Below, one piece after another: positions 1 to 8,937 of a stretch of DNA of 64,000 nucleotides. Source of the stretch: Kaistia defluvii (GTDB lineage: Bacteria; Pseudomonadota; Alphaproteobacteria; Rhizobiales; Kaistiaceae). The notes beneath the pieces are model-generated. The model saw only the letters and a list, made by a program, of their open reading frames with translations, did no database searches and was not told where the DNA came from. The number at the start of each line of letters is the position of its first letter. Position 1 is the first letter of the stretch. Where the stretch lies: NCBI RefSeq assembly GCF_026343955.1, contig NZ_JAPKNI010000008.1, positions 1-64,000 of the forward strand, in the 5' to 3' direction. The translations under genes and the position numbers were made by a program.

Positions 1-1729
1 GCGATTCCCGTGGGACGTAGTCGCCGCTGCCGCCAACCAGGAAGTCGAAATCGACCCCGGAATCGGCCTGCATGACGTGGTCGACATAGAGCCGCTCATA
101 GCCGCGCGCATAGGGCGACGCGAAGGGCTTGAGTTGGGCGCGACGACGCGCCAGTTCGGCGTCGTCGACTTCCAGGTGGATTGATCGGCCCGGCACATCG
201 AGCGCGATCATGTCGCCGTCGCGGACCAGGGCGAGGGGGCCGCCGGCGGCGGCTTCCGGCGCCACATGCAGCACGACGGTGCCGAAGGCGGTGCCGCTCA
301 TGCGCGCATCCGAGATGCGCACCATGTCGGTAATGCCCTCGCGCAGCAGCTTGGACGGGATCGGCATGTTGCCGATCTCCGCCATGCCGGGATAGCCGCG
401 CGGGCCGCAGTTCTGCAGCACCAGCATGCTGTCCTTGTCGACCGGCAGGTCGGGATCGTCGATGCGCGCCTTCAGATCGTCGGCCGAGGTGAACACGACG
501 GCGCGGCCGCGATGGACGAGCAGTTCCGGCGTCGCGGCCGATGGCTTGATCACCGCGCCGGAGGGGGCGAGGTTGCCGCGCAGCACGGCGATGCCGGCCT
601 TGGGGCGGAATGGCTTGTCGAGCGGCAGGATGACCCGTTCGTCATGGCGCACCGCGGCGGCATTGTTTTCCGATTGCGTTCGGCCGGTGACGGTGAGCGC
701 GTCTCCGTTCAGCAGCGACGCGATCTCGTTCAGCACGGCCGGCACGCCACCGGCGCGGAAGAAGTCCTCCATCAGATATTCGCCCGATGGCATCAGGTTG
801 AGCAGGCAGGGCACGTCGCTGCCGAGCCTGTCCCAGTCTTCCAGCGTAAACGGGACGCCGAGCCGCCCGGCGATCGCCAGCAGATGCACCACGGCATTGG
901 TGGAGCCGCCGAGCGCCGCGTTGAGGACGACGGCGTTTTCGAAGGCTTCGCGTGTCAGGATCCTGGAGAGGCGCAGGCCTTCACGTGTCATGGCGACGAT
1001 GCGCTGGCCGGCCTCGAAGGAAATGGCGTGGCGACGCGCATCGACGGCTGGAATGGCGCCATTGCCGGGGAGGGCGACGCCCAGCCCTTCACAGAGGCTC
1101 GCCATGGTCGAGGCGGTGCCCATGGTCATGCAGGAGCCGGTGCTGGGCGACATCGCGGTTTCCGCCGCCATGAAGTCCTGCAGCGACATGGTGCCGGCGC
1201 GCACCGCTTCCTTGAAGCGGATGACGTCGGTGCCCGAGCCGATGCGGCGTCCTTCCCAGGAGCCCGAAAGCATCGGCCCGCCGGAGACGACGATCGTCGG
1301 GACGTCGACGCTGGCCGCACCCATCAGCGCGGCCGGGGTGGTCTTGTCGCAGCCGACCAGCAGCACGACGCCATCGATCGGGTTGGCGCGGATCGAGGCC
1401 TCGACATCCATGCTGGCGAGATTGCGGAACAGCATGGCGGTCGGGCGCATCAGCGCTTCGCCGAGCGACGTGACGGGAAACTCCAGCGGGAAGCCGCCGG
1501 CGGCATAGACGCCGCGCTTCACATGCTCGGCCAGTTCCCGCAGATGGCCGTTGCAGGGGTTGAGGTCCGACCAGCTGTTGCAGATGCCGATGACCGGGCG
1601 GCCGTCGAACATCTCGGCCGTATGGCCCTGGTTGCGCAGCCAGCTTCGATAGATGAAGCCGTAGGAATCCTGCCGGCCGAACCACTCCCGGCTGCGGAAA
1701 CCCTTCTTGTCCCTGCTGTCGTCTGCCAT
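1..1729 (-). CDS. IlvD/Edd-family sugar-acid dehydratase (L-arabinonate/D-xylonate type), partial
   Basis: Predicted [2Fe-2S], Mg-dependent dehydratase that turns an aldonate such as L-arabinonate, D-xylonate or D-fuconate into its 2-keto-3-deoxy acid. The N-terminus is complete (ATG at 1729) and the C-terminus runs off the left edge; 576 codons are visible. Three likely cluster cysteines lie in CNSWSDLNPCN (Cys59), VGCDKTTPA (Cys127) and STGSCMTMGT (Cys200). As I recall, the Rhizobium L-arabinonate dehydratase uses the same positions. GNLAPSGAVIKPSAA near residue 380 is also typical of the sugar-acid branch rather than of IlvD of branched-chain amino acid synthesis. It lies 48 nt after the amidohydrolase gene and is probably co-transcribed with it under the LacI regulator at 2853. 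The family is secure; the exact substrate is inferred. Confidence 0.88.
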   Translation of the reverse strand, partial: MADDSRDKKGFRSREWFGRQDSYGFIYRSWLRNQGHTAEMFDGRPVIGICNSWSDLNPCNGHLRELAEHVKRGVYAAGGFPLEFPVTSLGEALMRPTAMLFRNLASMDVEASIRANPIDGVVLLVGCDKTTPAALMGAASVDVPTIVVSGGPMLSGSWEGRRIGSGTDVIRFKEAVRAGTMSLQDFMAAETAMSPSTGSCMTMGTASTMASLCEGLGVALPGNGAIPAVDARRHAISFEAGQRIVAMTREGLRLSRILTREAFENAVVLNAALGGSTNAVVHLLAIAGRLGVPFTLEDWDRLGSDVPCLLNLMPSGEYLMEDFFRAGGVPAVLNEIASLLNGDALTVTGRTQSENNAAAVRHDERVILPLDKPFRPKAGIAVLRGNLAPSGAVIKPSAATPELLVHRGRAVVFTSADDLKARIDDPDLPVDKDSMLVLQNCGPRGYPGMAEIGNMPIPSKLLREGITDMVRISDARMSGTAFGTVVLHVAPEAAAGGPLALVRDGDMIALDVPGRSIHLEVDDAELARRRAQLKPFASPYARGYERLYVDHVMQADSGVDFDFLVGGSGDYVPRES

Positions 1730-1777
1730 TTCGAATCCATCGGCCGCTGGAGGTCAGTTCAGGCGAGGGATGCTCGC

Positions 1778-2638
1778 TCAGACGGCGAGGCCGCCATGCC
1801 ACCAATGTTCGAACGGATTGGAATTCAGGATGTAGTCGATCGTCGTGTCGGCGACGCGCGGCAACGGCGTGCCCTCGACCTGGCTGTTGATGTTCTTCAG
1901 TCCTTCGACCGATTCCGCGACGCGGGCAAACGGAAAGTCCGTGCCCCAGAAGATCTTGTTGCGATCGGTGATGGTGTATTCCTGGGCGCATACCAGGATG
2001 TTGTAGAACTGCCACGGGCGGTAGTGCAGCGCCGATACCTCGCAATAGACGTTCGGCTGCTTGCGCGCGACGATGATGCACTCTTCGTACCAGGGGTGGC
2101 CCATATGGGCCATGATCATCTTCAGGTCCGGATAGCGCAGCGCGATCGTATCGACGTCGAGCGGGCGGCCATAGTTGACCGGCGCGTTGCGGCCATAGGT
2201 CGTGCCCATATGCATGGTAAGCGGCAGGTTGTTCTTCTGCAGATACTCGTAGACCGGCTCCAGCCGCGGATCGAGCAGCGAGACGCCATTGTAGATCGGG
2301 CCGAACTTGACGCCCTTGAGCTTCAGATCCTCCACGGCGTGGACCAGGAGATCCATGCAGTTGGGCATGCGGGGATCCACGGCGGCGAAACCGACGAACT
2401 TGTCGGGATATTTGGCAACCGCGGCGGCGGTGACCTCGTCATTGCCGTCGACGCCGATCGAATCCTTGTAGCGCAACGAGAAGATGATGGCCTTGTCGAC
2501 ATCGGCCATTTCGCGGGCCAGCGTATCCGCATCCGCCTTGGGGGCGAGGCCTGCCGCGCGGGCCAGGCCTGCCTGCTGGCCATAGAGCGGAGTAACCTGG
2601 TCATCGTTGTAGATATTGACGTGGCAGTCCACCAGCAT
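1778..2638 (-). CDS. TIM-barrel amidohydrolase (COG2159 type)
   Basis: A 286-residue metal-dependent hydrolase of the amidohydrolase-2 family, probably a lactonase, decarboxylase or hydrolase acting beside the downstream sugar-acid dehydratase. Motifs in order are DCHVNIY at residues 4-10, MHMGTTYG in the middle, MAHMGHPWYEE, and WGTDFPFA near the C-terminus, supplying the later metal His residues and the catalytic Asp. The first metal motif is H-V-N rather than the usual H-x-H, so the metal centre may be atypical. There is no signal peptide, so the enzyme is cytoplasmic. It is the first gene of a minus-strand operon whose promoter region holds the TTTAACGTTAAA palindrome 40 nt upstream. The substrate is unknown; a sugar lactone is a reasonable guess from context. 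Confidence 0.85.
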   Translation of the reverse strand: MLVDCHVNIYNDDQVTPLYGQQAGLARAAGLAPKADADTLAREMADVDKAIIFSLRYKDSIGVDGNDEVTAAAVAKYPDKFVGFAAVDPRMPNCMDLLVHAVEDLKLKGVKFGPIYNGVSLLDPRLEPVYEYLQKNNLPLTMHMGTTYGRNAPVNYGRPLDVDTIALRYPDLKMIMAHMGHPWYEECIIVARKQPNVYCEVSALHYRPWQFYNILVCAQEYTITDRNKIFWGTDFPFARVAESVEGLKNINSQVEGTPLPRVADTTIDYILNSNPFEHWWHGGLAV

Positions 2639-2677
2639 GATCGGCCCCTCGTTTTTCCAGGATCTGCGTCTGTGTTG

Positions 2678-2689
2678 TTTAACGTTAAA
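2678..2689. promoter_or_regulatory. Palindromic operator, probable LacI-family site
   Basis: TTTAACGTTAAA is a perfect 12-bp palindrome with a central CG, the usual architecture of LacI-family operators. It lies between the divergent amidohydrolase gene (start 2638) and LacI regulator gene (start 2853). A second short inverted repeat, CTTGAC-cct-GTCAAG, follows at 2700-2714. I infer that the regulator at 2853 binds the first site to repress the amidohydrolase-dehydratase operon. Confidence 0.65.
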
Positions 2690-2852
2690 TTACACCCCAC
2701 TTGACCCTGTCAAGAGGCGGATCGTGAAATGGGGGATTGCTTCCGGCGGCAAAAGCCGCTGAATGATCCGTTAATTCGAAAGTTGAAGCGTTGAATCGCG
2801 GGCCGGGGTGGACAAACGAAGCCCAAGGGCCAAAAGAGGATGAACGAGTTCC

Positions 2853-3902
2853 ATGTCGGACAATGATTCCGGCCGCGCCCCGCGAAAGCGTGTCACGATA
2901 AAGGATGTCGCCAAGGCGGCCGACGTTTCGCCGATGACCGTTTCCAACGTGGTCAACGGCAAGCATCAATTCGTCAGCGAGCGGACCCGCAAGGCCGTCG
3001 AGCGCGAGATCGCCCGCCTCAACTACCGCGTCCAGCACAGCGCCCGGAGCCTTCGCGTTTCGCGCCGCCGCTCTGTCGGCATGATCTTCGTCGATGAGTC
3101 GCCGTCCTTCCTGGTCGATCATTTCAACGCCCATGTCGTTGCCGGCCTCTGCAACGTGCTGAGCACCGCCGACCACACCGTTACCGTCCAGGGCATCCGC
3201 GCCGGCCAGTTCAACCAGTCGTCGATCATCCGCAATTTTGCGGTCGACGGCTTTTGCGTCGTGCTGTCCGGCCCGCCGGACGAGCGCAACGCTATCCTGA
3301 ACAGCCTGATCAACCTGGATCAGCCTCTGGTCCTGATGCAGGAGCCAATCGCCTCGCCCAATCAGGAAACCTGCATTGTCCGCCAGGATGATGCCGGCGG
3401 CGGCAGGCTGCTTGCCGACCACCTGGCCGCCCGTCGCGTCGGGACCGTGCTGGTGGTCGTGCCGAGCCAGAACTGGCCGGCGATCGATCAGCGCGTTGCC
3501 GGCTTGCGCGAGGGGTTCCTGGCGGCGGGGGGCGATGTCCGCATCGATGTGGTGCACGCGGAAACCGAGGAGTTCGACAGCGCCCGGGCCGCCGTCATCG
3601 GCTATCTCGACCGCCACCCCCTGCCGAACGCGATCGTCGGCGGCAATGATCGCTTCGCCATCGCGGCAATGTCGATCCTGCTCGATCGGGGCATCGCCGT
3701 GCCGGAGCGGGTGAAGATAACCGGCTTCAACGGCTTCGAGCAGCGCCGCTACGCCAGGCCGCTCGTGACGACGGTCATTTCCTCGGCATATGAGCTCGGC
3801 GAGCGGGCAGGGCAGATGCTGCTCACCCGTTTCGAGGAGGGACGTTTCCCGACCCGCGAACTGGTGCTGCCCGTCTATTTCGAGCTGGGTGAAACGACCT
3901 GA
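2853..3902 (+). CDS. LacI-family transcriptional regulator
   Basis: A 349-residue cytoplasmic repressor. The N-terminal helix-turn-helix spans about residues 13-60: VTIKDVAKAADVSPMTVSNV followed by the hinge segment LNYRVQHSARSLR. A periplasmic-binding-protein-like effector domain fills the rest, ending in the family's usual ITGFNGFEQRRYARPLVTTV region. It is divergent from the amidohydrolase and sugar-acid dehydratase genes, with a CG-centred palindrome between them, so it most likely controls that operon in response to a sugar or sugar acid. The ATG at 2853 follows an AAGAGGA element at a rather long spacing of about 12 nt. The effector cannot be read from the sequence. Confidence 0.93.
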   Translation: MSDNDSGRAPRKRVTIKDVAKAADVSPMTVSNVVNGKHQFVSERTRKAVEREIARLNYRVQHSARSLRVSRRRSVGMIFVDESPSFLVDHFNAHVVAGLCNVLSTADHTVTVQGIRAGQFNQSSIIRNFAVDGFCVVLSGPPDERNAILNSLINLDQPLVLMQEPIASPNQETCIVRQDDAGGGRLLADHLAARRVGTVLVVVPSQNWPAIDQRVAGLREGFLAAGGDVRIDVVHAETEEFDSARAAVIGYLDRHPLPNAIVGGNDRFAIAAMSILLDRGIAVPERVKITGFNGFEQRRYARPLVTTVISSAYELGERAGQMLLTRFEEGRFPTRELVLPVYFELGETT

Positions 3903-3975
3903 GATCGCGGCGGCCGTCCGGAATGCCGTGGAAGGTTGGCTTGAGGGGGCAAGTCAGCGTATGAGGCCTTGTTGA

Positions 3976-4006
3976 GTTCCACCGGGCGTGTTCCGCCGGG
4001 TGGAAC
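3976..4006. promoter_or_regulatory. 13-bp inverted repeat before the GntR gene
   Basis: Arms GTTCCACCGGGCG and CGCCGGGTGGAAC pair over 13 bp with one mismatch around a 5-nt loop, 24 nt before the regulator start at 4030. No T-run follows, so it is a weak terminator for the LacI gene upstream. It could instead be an autoregulatory operator or 5'-leader hairpin of the GntR gene. Confidence 0.45.
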
Positions 4007-4029
4007 CGGATGAGGGAAGCGACGCCGCG

Positions 4030-4728
4030 ATGGACATCAATCCGAACAAGGTCAGCCGACAGGGGCTTCCATCCCAGGTCGCCGCCTTTGTGCGCTTCGA
4101 GATCCTGCGCGGAACCCTGAAGCCCGGAGACCGGCTGCCGACCGAGCAGGAATTCTCGGCCCAGCATGGCGTCAGCCGCGCCGTGATCCGCGAGGCGATC
4201 GCCAAGCTCCGGCATGAGGGGCTGGTCGTCTCGCGCCAGGGCATCGGCGCCTTCGTGGCCTCGCCCGAGGCAGCCAATTCCCTCACGCTGGAGCCAAACA
4301 GCCTCGCGGTTCCGGAAGACTACCGCCACCTCTACGAATTGCGGCTGATGCTGGAGACCGGCGCGGCCGAACTGGCCGCGATCCAGCGCACCGACGAAGA
4401 TCTTGCGGAAATGGCCCGCTGCATCGACAATCTGGCCGAGGTCAAGGACCTGCACAGCGCCTATGTCGAGACGGACATCGCGTTCCACCGCGCCGTGGCC
4501 GGCGCGACGAAGAACCCGTTCGTCTCGTTGTTCATCGCCTTTGTCGACGTGAAGCTGAAGGAGAGCATTCTCATGGCGCTGCGCTCGCTCGACTTCACCA
4601 GGACGCAGGCGATCGCGCACGGTGAGCACCAGCGGATTTTCGAGGCGATCCAGGCGCGCGATCCCGCCGCCGCGGCCGCCGCGATGCGCTCGCACCTGAC
4701 CAACTCGTCTCGCCGGCTGGGCCTGTAG
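4030..4728 (+). CDS. GntR-family regulator, FadR/FCD type
   Basis: A 232-residue repressor. The winged helix-turn-helix occupies about residues 10-75 (motifs LRGTLKPGDRLPTEQEF, VSRAVIREAIAKLRHEGLV and QGIGAFVA). An all-helical FCD ligand domain follows from about residue 90, with the Asp-His pattern (ETDIAFHRAV) typical of metal-assisted carboxylate binding. I chose the ATG at 4030 because homologues begin close to the helix-turn-helix and a GAGGGAAG element lies upstream; an in-frame start at 3988 would fall inside the inverted repeat. It is convergent with the sugar importer operon ending at 4805 and may regulate it or the operon in region A. Its effector is probably a sugar acid, judging from the family. 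Confidence 0.9.
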   Translation: MDINPNKVSRQGLPSQVAAFVRFEILRGTLKPGDRLPTEQEFSAQHGVSRAVIREAIAKLRHEGLVVSRQGIGAFVASPEAANSLTLEPNSLAVPEDYRHLYELRLMLETGAAELAAIQRTDEDLAEMARCIDNLAEVKDLHSAYVETDIAFHRAVAGATKNPFVSLFIAFVDVKLKESILMALRSLDFTRTQAIAHGEHQRIFEAIQARDPAAAAAAMRSHLTNSSRRLGL

Positions 4729-4750
4729 AGCCAGCCTTGAAACGCCAACC

Positions 4751-4774
4751 GCCCCACCGGTTTCCCGGCAGGGC
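4751..4774. terminator. Possible hairpin between convergent genes
   Basis: GCCC-CA-CCGG-TTTC-CCGG-CA-GGGC can fold with a small symmetric internal loop in the 76-nt gap between the convergent GntR and oxidoreductase genes. There is no T-run, so a role as terminator is only a suggestion. Confidence 0.3.
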
Positions 4775-4804
4775 GATGGGGATCGTGGGGTGAACGAGCG
4801 AGGC

Positions 4805-5869
4805 TTATGCGACGTCGGCCATCGTTCGTGTCTCGCCCGATTTCAGCATGGCCTCGACCACCTGCACCGAGCGCAGGCCGACCTGTGCGTTGCCGCAGTT
4901 TTCGGTCGGGATGCCGAGGCAAATGTCGACGAAGGCCTCCACCGGCGTGACGCAGGTATAGGCGCCCGCGCCGGGCTCGATCGCCATCGCCTCGTCCTGG
5001 CCGTCGAGCCGGCGCAGCCAGAGCCGCTCTCGCTCGACGTCGAGCAGCAGCATACCCTCCGTACCGAACAGGCGGATGTCGACCTGGAACGGCGATCCGG
5101 GCGGCACCGAGGCGGAGCCCGACAGCGAACCGGTGGCGCCGCCGGCAAAGGTCATGGCAAGCGCATTGTGGATGTCGGTGTCGATCGCCGACTTGCCGAG
5201 CAGCGCGAACACGCTCTCCGGCTCCAGATCCGTCACATAGAACAGGCCGCCCAGCATGTGGACCAATTGGCCCCAGCCATAACCGCCAGTGCCGGGATGG
5301 GCCCAGGTGGCGCGTTCGGGCCGGAACATCTCGTTCTCGGTGCCCTGCAGCTCGCCGCCCGAGACGAGGTCCTCGATCGGCGTCGCCATTTGTGCCGAGA
5401 CATGGCGGATGCGGCCGATGCGGCCCGAGGCGACCAGTTCGTGCGCCTTCTTGAAATAGGGCTGGAAGCTCCAGCCATAGGGCACGAGGATCTCGCGGCC
5501 GGCGGCTTCGGCGGCCGCGATCAGCTTGCGCGCGTCGTCCGAATTGGTCGCCATTGGCTTCTCGACCATGACGTGGCTGCCCTTGGCCAGCGCCGCCATG
5601 GCCTGTTCGGCGTGCAGATGGTGCGGCGACGCGATGATGACGCCGTCCATCTCGACATTGGCGAGCAGTTCCTCATAGGTCTCGTAGGCGTGCGCAAAAC
5701 CGAACGCCTCCTTGACCTTGGCCAGTTCCGCGGCGCCGGGCCGCGCGACGCCGACCAGCTCGACGCCCGGATGGCGCTTCAGGATCGGCAGGTGGTTGGC
5801 GACGGCCCAGGAGCCGGCGCCGATGATGCCGATGCGCGCCTTGCGCCCGGCCTGGGCTGTCTCAGCCAT
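4805..5869 (-). CDS. Gfo/Idh/MocA-family NAD(P)-dependent oxidoreductase
   Basis: A 354-residue cytoplasmic dehydrogenase for a sugar, inositol or sugar derivative. The Rossmann domain starts with IGIIGAGSWAVANHLP (glycine-rich NAD site) and includes ASPHHLHAEQA and the EKPMA motif whose lysine is the usual catalytic residue. The C-terminal mixed sheet domain follows (GGYGWGQLVHMLGGLFYV). The ATG at 5869 follows a clean AAGGAG 5 nt upstream; a longer reading frame extends further but lacks this signal. It is the last gene of the minus-strand importer operon, 20 nt after the RbsD-like gene, so its substrate is probably the imported sugar or a product of it. The exact reaction is not readable. 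Confidence 0.9.
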   Translation of the reverse strand: MAETAQAGRKARIGIIGAGSWAVANHLPILKRHPGVELVGVARPGAAELAKVKEAFGFAHAYETYEELLANVEMDGVIIASPHHLHAEQAMAALAKGSHVMVEKPMATNSDDARKLIAAAEAAGREILVPYGWSFQPYFKKAHELVASGRIGRIRHVSAQMATPIEDLVSGGELQGTENEMFRPERATWAHPGTGGYGWGQLVHMLGGLFYVTDLEPESVFALLGKSAIDTDIHNALAMTFAGGATGSLSGSASVPPGSPFQVDIRLFGTEGMLLLDVERERLWLRRLDGQDEAMAIEPGAGAYTCVTPVEAFVDICLGIPTENCGNAQVGLRSVQVVEAMLKSGETRTMADVA

Positions 5870-5889
5870 GTGTGCTCCTTCCGGTCGGA

Positions 5890-6381
5890 CTAGCGGCGCT
5901 TGGCGCCGGGGACGAAGGGCTCGCGGTCGAGCCACTTGCGGTACATGTCCGGCACGGCGCATTCCGGGTCGTTGAAATAGGCCTTGTAATCGACGCCGCC
6001 GACGAGCGCGATGTTGCCCCAGGGGTCGAGCGCGCCGGAGCGGACGATGACCTTGGCCTTCTGCGCCAGCGGACCGACGGTATCCTCATAGGTGACGGGC
6101 TCGAAGTCGCGCTCGTCGAACCAGGTGGTGAGCGAGCGATAGAGCGGCTTGTTGTGCTCGGCGACCTGGGACGCGAACATCACCTTCTCGACGATCAGTT
6201 CCGGTGCGATCACCGAATAGAGCTGGTCGAGCGTCGGGAGGTCGGCGCTGATGGCGAGGTCGATGCGCCAGGCGTCGCTGGGGATCGGGAAGCCCGCATC
6301 GACGATCATCATGATGTCGCCATGGCCCATCGTGGCAATGGCTTCGGCGAGTTCGGCGTTGAGAATACCGGAGCGCTTCAT
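5890..6381 (-). CDS. RbsD/FucU-family sugar mutarotase or pyranase
   Basis: A 163-residue protein of the RbsD/FucU fold, which interconverts pyranose and furanose or anomeric forms of sugars. The active-site segment MGHGDIMMIVDAGFPIP (residues 18-34) carries the family His and Asp, and VRSGALDPWGNIALVGGV matches the C-terminal signature. It is about 20-30 residues longer than ordinary RbsD or FucU, with an extra tail (PDMYRKWLDREPFVPGAKRR). It sits between the importer ATPase (ends 6397) and the oxidoreductase (starts 5869), which suggests it prepares the sugar form taken in by the importer. Which sugar is not known. Confidence 0.85.
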   Translation of the reverse strand: MKRSGILNAELAEAIATMGHGDIMMIVDAGFPIPSDAWRIDLAISADLPTLDQLYSVIAPELIVEKVMFASQVAEHNKPLYRSLTTWFDERDFEPVTYEDTVGPLAQKAKVIVRSGALDPWGNIALVGGVDYKAYFNDPECAVPDMYRKWLDREPFVPGAKRR

Positions 6382-6396
6382 GGGTTTCTTCCTCTG

Positions 6397-7872
6397 TTAA
6401 GCCGCGCTGATCGCACGGTCGAGTTCGGCATGGGTAACGTCCCGCACGATCTCGTCGACGATCTTGCCGCCGCGGAAAAGCAGGATGCGGTCGGACAGGC
6501 GCGCGAGTTCCAGCGAGTCCGACGAGGTGAAGACGACGGCGGCGCCGGAATCGGCGATGCCGCGCAGGATATGATAGATCTCCGACTTGGCGCCGATATC
6601 GACGCCCCGCGTCGGGTCATCGAGCATCAGCACCTTCGGATCCATCACCAGCCAGCGGGCGATCAGCGTCTTTTGCTGGTTGCCGCCCGAGAGCGAGGTG
6701 ATGCGGTTCAGGATCGACGACGTTCGGACCGAGAGGCGTTTGATAGCGGCCAGCGCCTTGCCCCGGCGCGTCGACCCGTCGCTCGCGTGCATGGCTTCAT
6801 CGGTCGCCTCGGCGTTCCGCAAGACGCTCATCAGCGGCAGGATGCCCTCGCGCAGCCGGTCGGCCGGCAGATAGGCGATACCGCTGCGGATGGCGGCGCG
6901 GGGCGTGGAGCGACCGATGGGCCGCCCCGAAATCGAGATCGTGCCCGAGGTGGCGTGGTCCATGCCGAAGATGTGGCGCAGCAGCGAGGAGGGGCCGGAA
7001 TCCGGCAGGCCGGCCAGGGCGACGATCTCGCCGGCGCGCACCTTCAGCGAGGCACCAGCCAGTTCGCGGCCATGCACGTCGGCGACGTCGAGCAGAACTT
7101 CCTTGGTCGGACGCGGCTTGACCTGGACCGGGAAGATCTCGGCCGGCTGGCGGCCCAGCATCGCGTCGACCACTTTCTCATGGTCGAACTCGGCAACCGG
7201 ACGGGTGGTGATCAACGTGCCGTCGCGAATGACCGAAATGCGGTCGGCGATCGAGAAGATCTCGCCGAGCTTGTGCGAGACATAGATCACGGTGACGCCG
7301 ACCGAGCGCAGGTGGCGGATGCGCTCCAGCAGGCGGGCGGCTTCGGCCGCGTTCAGCGCCGAGGTCGGCTCGTCGAAGATGATTACCTTCGCGTCCCAGG
7401 TCAGCACCTTGGCGACGGCAACCAGCTGCTTGTCGGACGAGGAAATGTCGCCGACTCGCATCGAGGGAAGGATTTTCTGTTCCTGGAGTTCGTCGAGCGC
7501 CTTGCGCGCCCGCGCCGCCATCTTGTCCTTGGACGGCTTGACGAAGCCGCTGTCGTCGATGCCGAGCGCGATGTTCTCGGCCACCGTCAGATTGTCGAAC
7601 AGGTCGAGTTCCTGGTGCACGACGCCGATGCCGCAGGAGAGCGCATCGCGCGGCGTCTTCATCTTCAGTTCGGTGCCGAGGGGGCCGATGATGGCCCCCT
7701 CGCTTGGCTGGTAGACGCCGGCGATCAGCTTGATCAGCGTCGACTTGCCCGCGCCGTTCTCTCCGACGAGTGCATGAACCTCGCCCTGCTTGAACTCAAT
7801 GCTGACATTGCGCAGCGCCCAGAAGCTCCCGAAGGATTTTCCCAGGTCGCGAAGCTGAAGCATCGAAGTCAT
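6397..7872 (-). CDS. Sugar ABC importer ATPase, two-domain RbsA/MglA type
   Basis: A 491-residue tandem ATPase of the CUT2 class. The first domain has Walker [14 protein letters not shown] and Walker B VIIFDEPTSAL, but an unusual signature, ISSSDKQL, in place of LSGGQ. The second has a degenerate Walker A (GLPDSGPSSLLRH), a good signature LSGGNQQK and Walker B VLMLDDPTRGVDIGAK. Such asymmetry is normal in CUT2 proteins. I chose ATG 7872 (MTSMLQLRDLGKSFG), the point where family similarity begins. It lies between a binding-protein gene (7925-8890) and the RbsD-like gene, and works with the permease at 8938. Confidence 0.93.
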   Translation of the reverse strand: MTSMLQLRDLGKSFGSFWALRNVSIEFKQGEVHALVGENGAGKSTLIKLIAGVYQPSEGAIIGPLGTELKMKTPRDALSCGIGVVHQELDLFDNLTVAENIALGIDDSGFVKPSKDKMAARARKALDELQEQKILPSMRVGDISSSDKQLVAVAKVLTWDAKVIIFDEPTSALNAAEAARLLERIRHLRSVGVTVIYVSHKLGEIFSIADRISVIRDGTLITTRPVAEFDHEKVVDAMLGRQPAEIFPVQVKPRPTKEVLLDVADVHGRELAGASLKVRAGEIVALAGLPDSGPSSLLRHIFGMDHATSGTISISGRPIGRSTPRAAIRSGIAYLPADRLREGILPLMSVLRNAEATDEAMHASDGSTRRGKALAAIKRLSVRTSSILNRITSLSGGNQQKTLIARWLVMDPKVLMLDDPTRGVDIGAKSEIYHILRGIADSGAAVVFTSSDSLELARLSDRILLFRGGKIVDEIVRDVTHAELDRAISAA

Positions 7873-7924
7873 CGGCGAATACTCTCGTTCTGGATCAATT
7901 GGCAGGGCAGAAAGGCAGCGGGCC

Positions 7925-8890
7925 TTACTCGGCCTGGTGCTTTTCGACGTTGGACTTGTCGATGACTTCGACGCCAGTGTCGGTGTGGCTCGGAGGCATC
8001 TTGCCTTCGGCATAGATCTGGTTGAGCACGAGCACGGCGTCGTGGCCCTGGCGCTGCGGGTTCTGCGTGATGGTCGAGGTCAGCGCGCCCGAAATGATCA
8101 GTTCACGCGTCTGCGGCAGCAGGTCGGAACCGACGACCGGGATCTTGCCGGCCATGCCGTTGCGCTCGAGATACTGGCCGATCGCGGGGAACGAGCAGCA
8201 ATCGAGCGAGATGATGCCGGTGATATCCGGATTGGCCAGAACGGCGTTCTCGATCGCGGCGTAGATCTGCTGCGGCTCGTTGGTCGTGTTCACCAGGCTG
8301 GCGATGGTGATGCCGGGGTGCTTGGCGAGCGCCTGGCGGGCGCCGTTCTCGCGATCCTTCGACCACTGGGCAGCGGCGTCGACCGTGAAGATCAGGATCT
8401 TGCCCTTTTCGCCCATTTCCTTGACCAGCGTCTCGCCCATGACGACGCCGGAATAAACGAGGTCCTGGCCGACGAAGGTCAGGCGCTGCGAAGCCGGATT
8501 GTCGGTGTTGAAGGTGACGACCGGGATGCCGGCGGCGAGCGCCTTGTTGATCACCGGCGCGAGCGCGTCGGTCGAGGAGGACGAGACGGCGAGGCCGTCG
8601 ACGCCCTTGGTGATCCAGTTCTCGAGCTCGGCAACCTGCTTCTCGGCGCCGCCGCCAACCGGGCCGGTGAACAGCGCGTTGACGTTGAATTCCTTGCCGG
8701 CAGCCTCGACACCGTTGCGCATCGGCACGGCGACCGAGAGCGCGGGGTCATGATAGGAGACGACGAAGGTCGGCTGTTCCTTGGCGGCCGCGCGGGCTTT
8801 GATCGCCGGCGACAGCGTGAAGTCGGCGGCCGCGGCCGGCACGAGCAGCGCGAGGGTCGCGAGGCCCGCAAAGAGTGTTGCGCGTAGCAT
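7925..8890 (-). CDS. Periplasmic sugar-binding protein (first of two)
   Basis: A 321-residue substrate-binding protein of the RbsB/peripla_BP_4 family with a cleavable signal peptide (MLRATLFAGLATLALLVP, cut near AAA-DF). The mature part has the sugar-binding fold, with QVAELENWITKGVDGLAVSS and PVVTFNTDNPASQR typical of the family, and a CC pair in ISLDCCSFPAIG. It lies between the permease and the ATPase. A second binding-protein gene (10123-11100) is in the same operon although only one permease is present, so the two may serve related ligands. Ligand unknown. Confidence 0.9.
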   Translation of the reverse strand: MLRATLFAGLATLALLVPAAAADFTLSPAIKARAAAKEQPTFVVSYHDPALSVAVPMRNGVEAAGKEFNVNALFTGPVGGGAEKQVAELENWITKGVDGLAVSSSSTDALAPVINKALAAGIPVVTFNTDNPASQRLTFVGQDLVYSGVVMGETLVKEMGEKGKILIFTVDAAAQWSKDRENGARQALAKHPGITIASLVNTTNEPQQIYAAIENAVLANPDITGIISLDCCSFPAIGQYLERNGMAGKIPVVGSDLLPQTRELIISGALTSTITQNPQRQGHDAVLVLNQIYAEGKMPPSHTDTGVEVIDKSNVEKHQAE

Positions 8891-8937
8891 GGTGGTATCC
8901 TCCCAGATGAAGTTCGTTCAGTTGATGGGTCGAATGG

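Noticed and set aside
266-2704. 812-residue plus-strand frame
   Set aside because: It lies opposite the sugar-acid dehydratase and amidohydrolase genes, has low-complexity His/Arg/Gly-rich content and matches no family; an antisense shadow of high-GC codons.
5872-7965. 697-residue plus-strand frame
   Set aside because: Antisense to the RbsD-like and importer ATPase genes; composition typical of a shadow frame.
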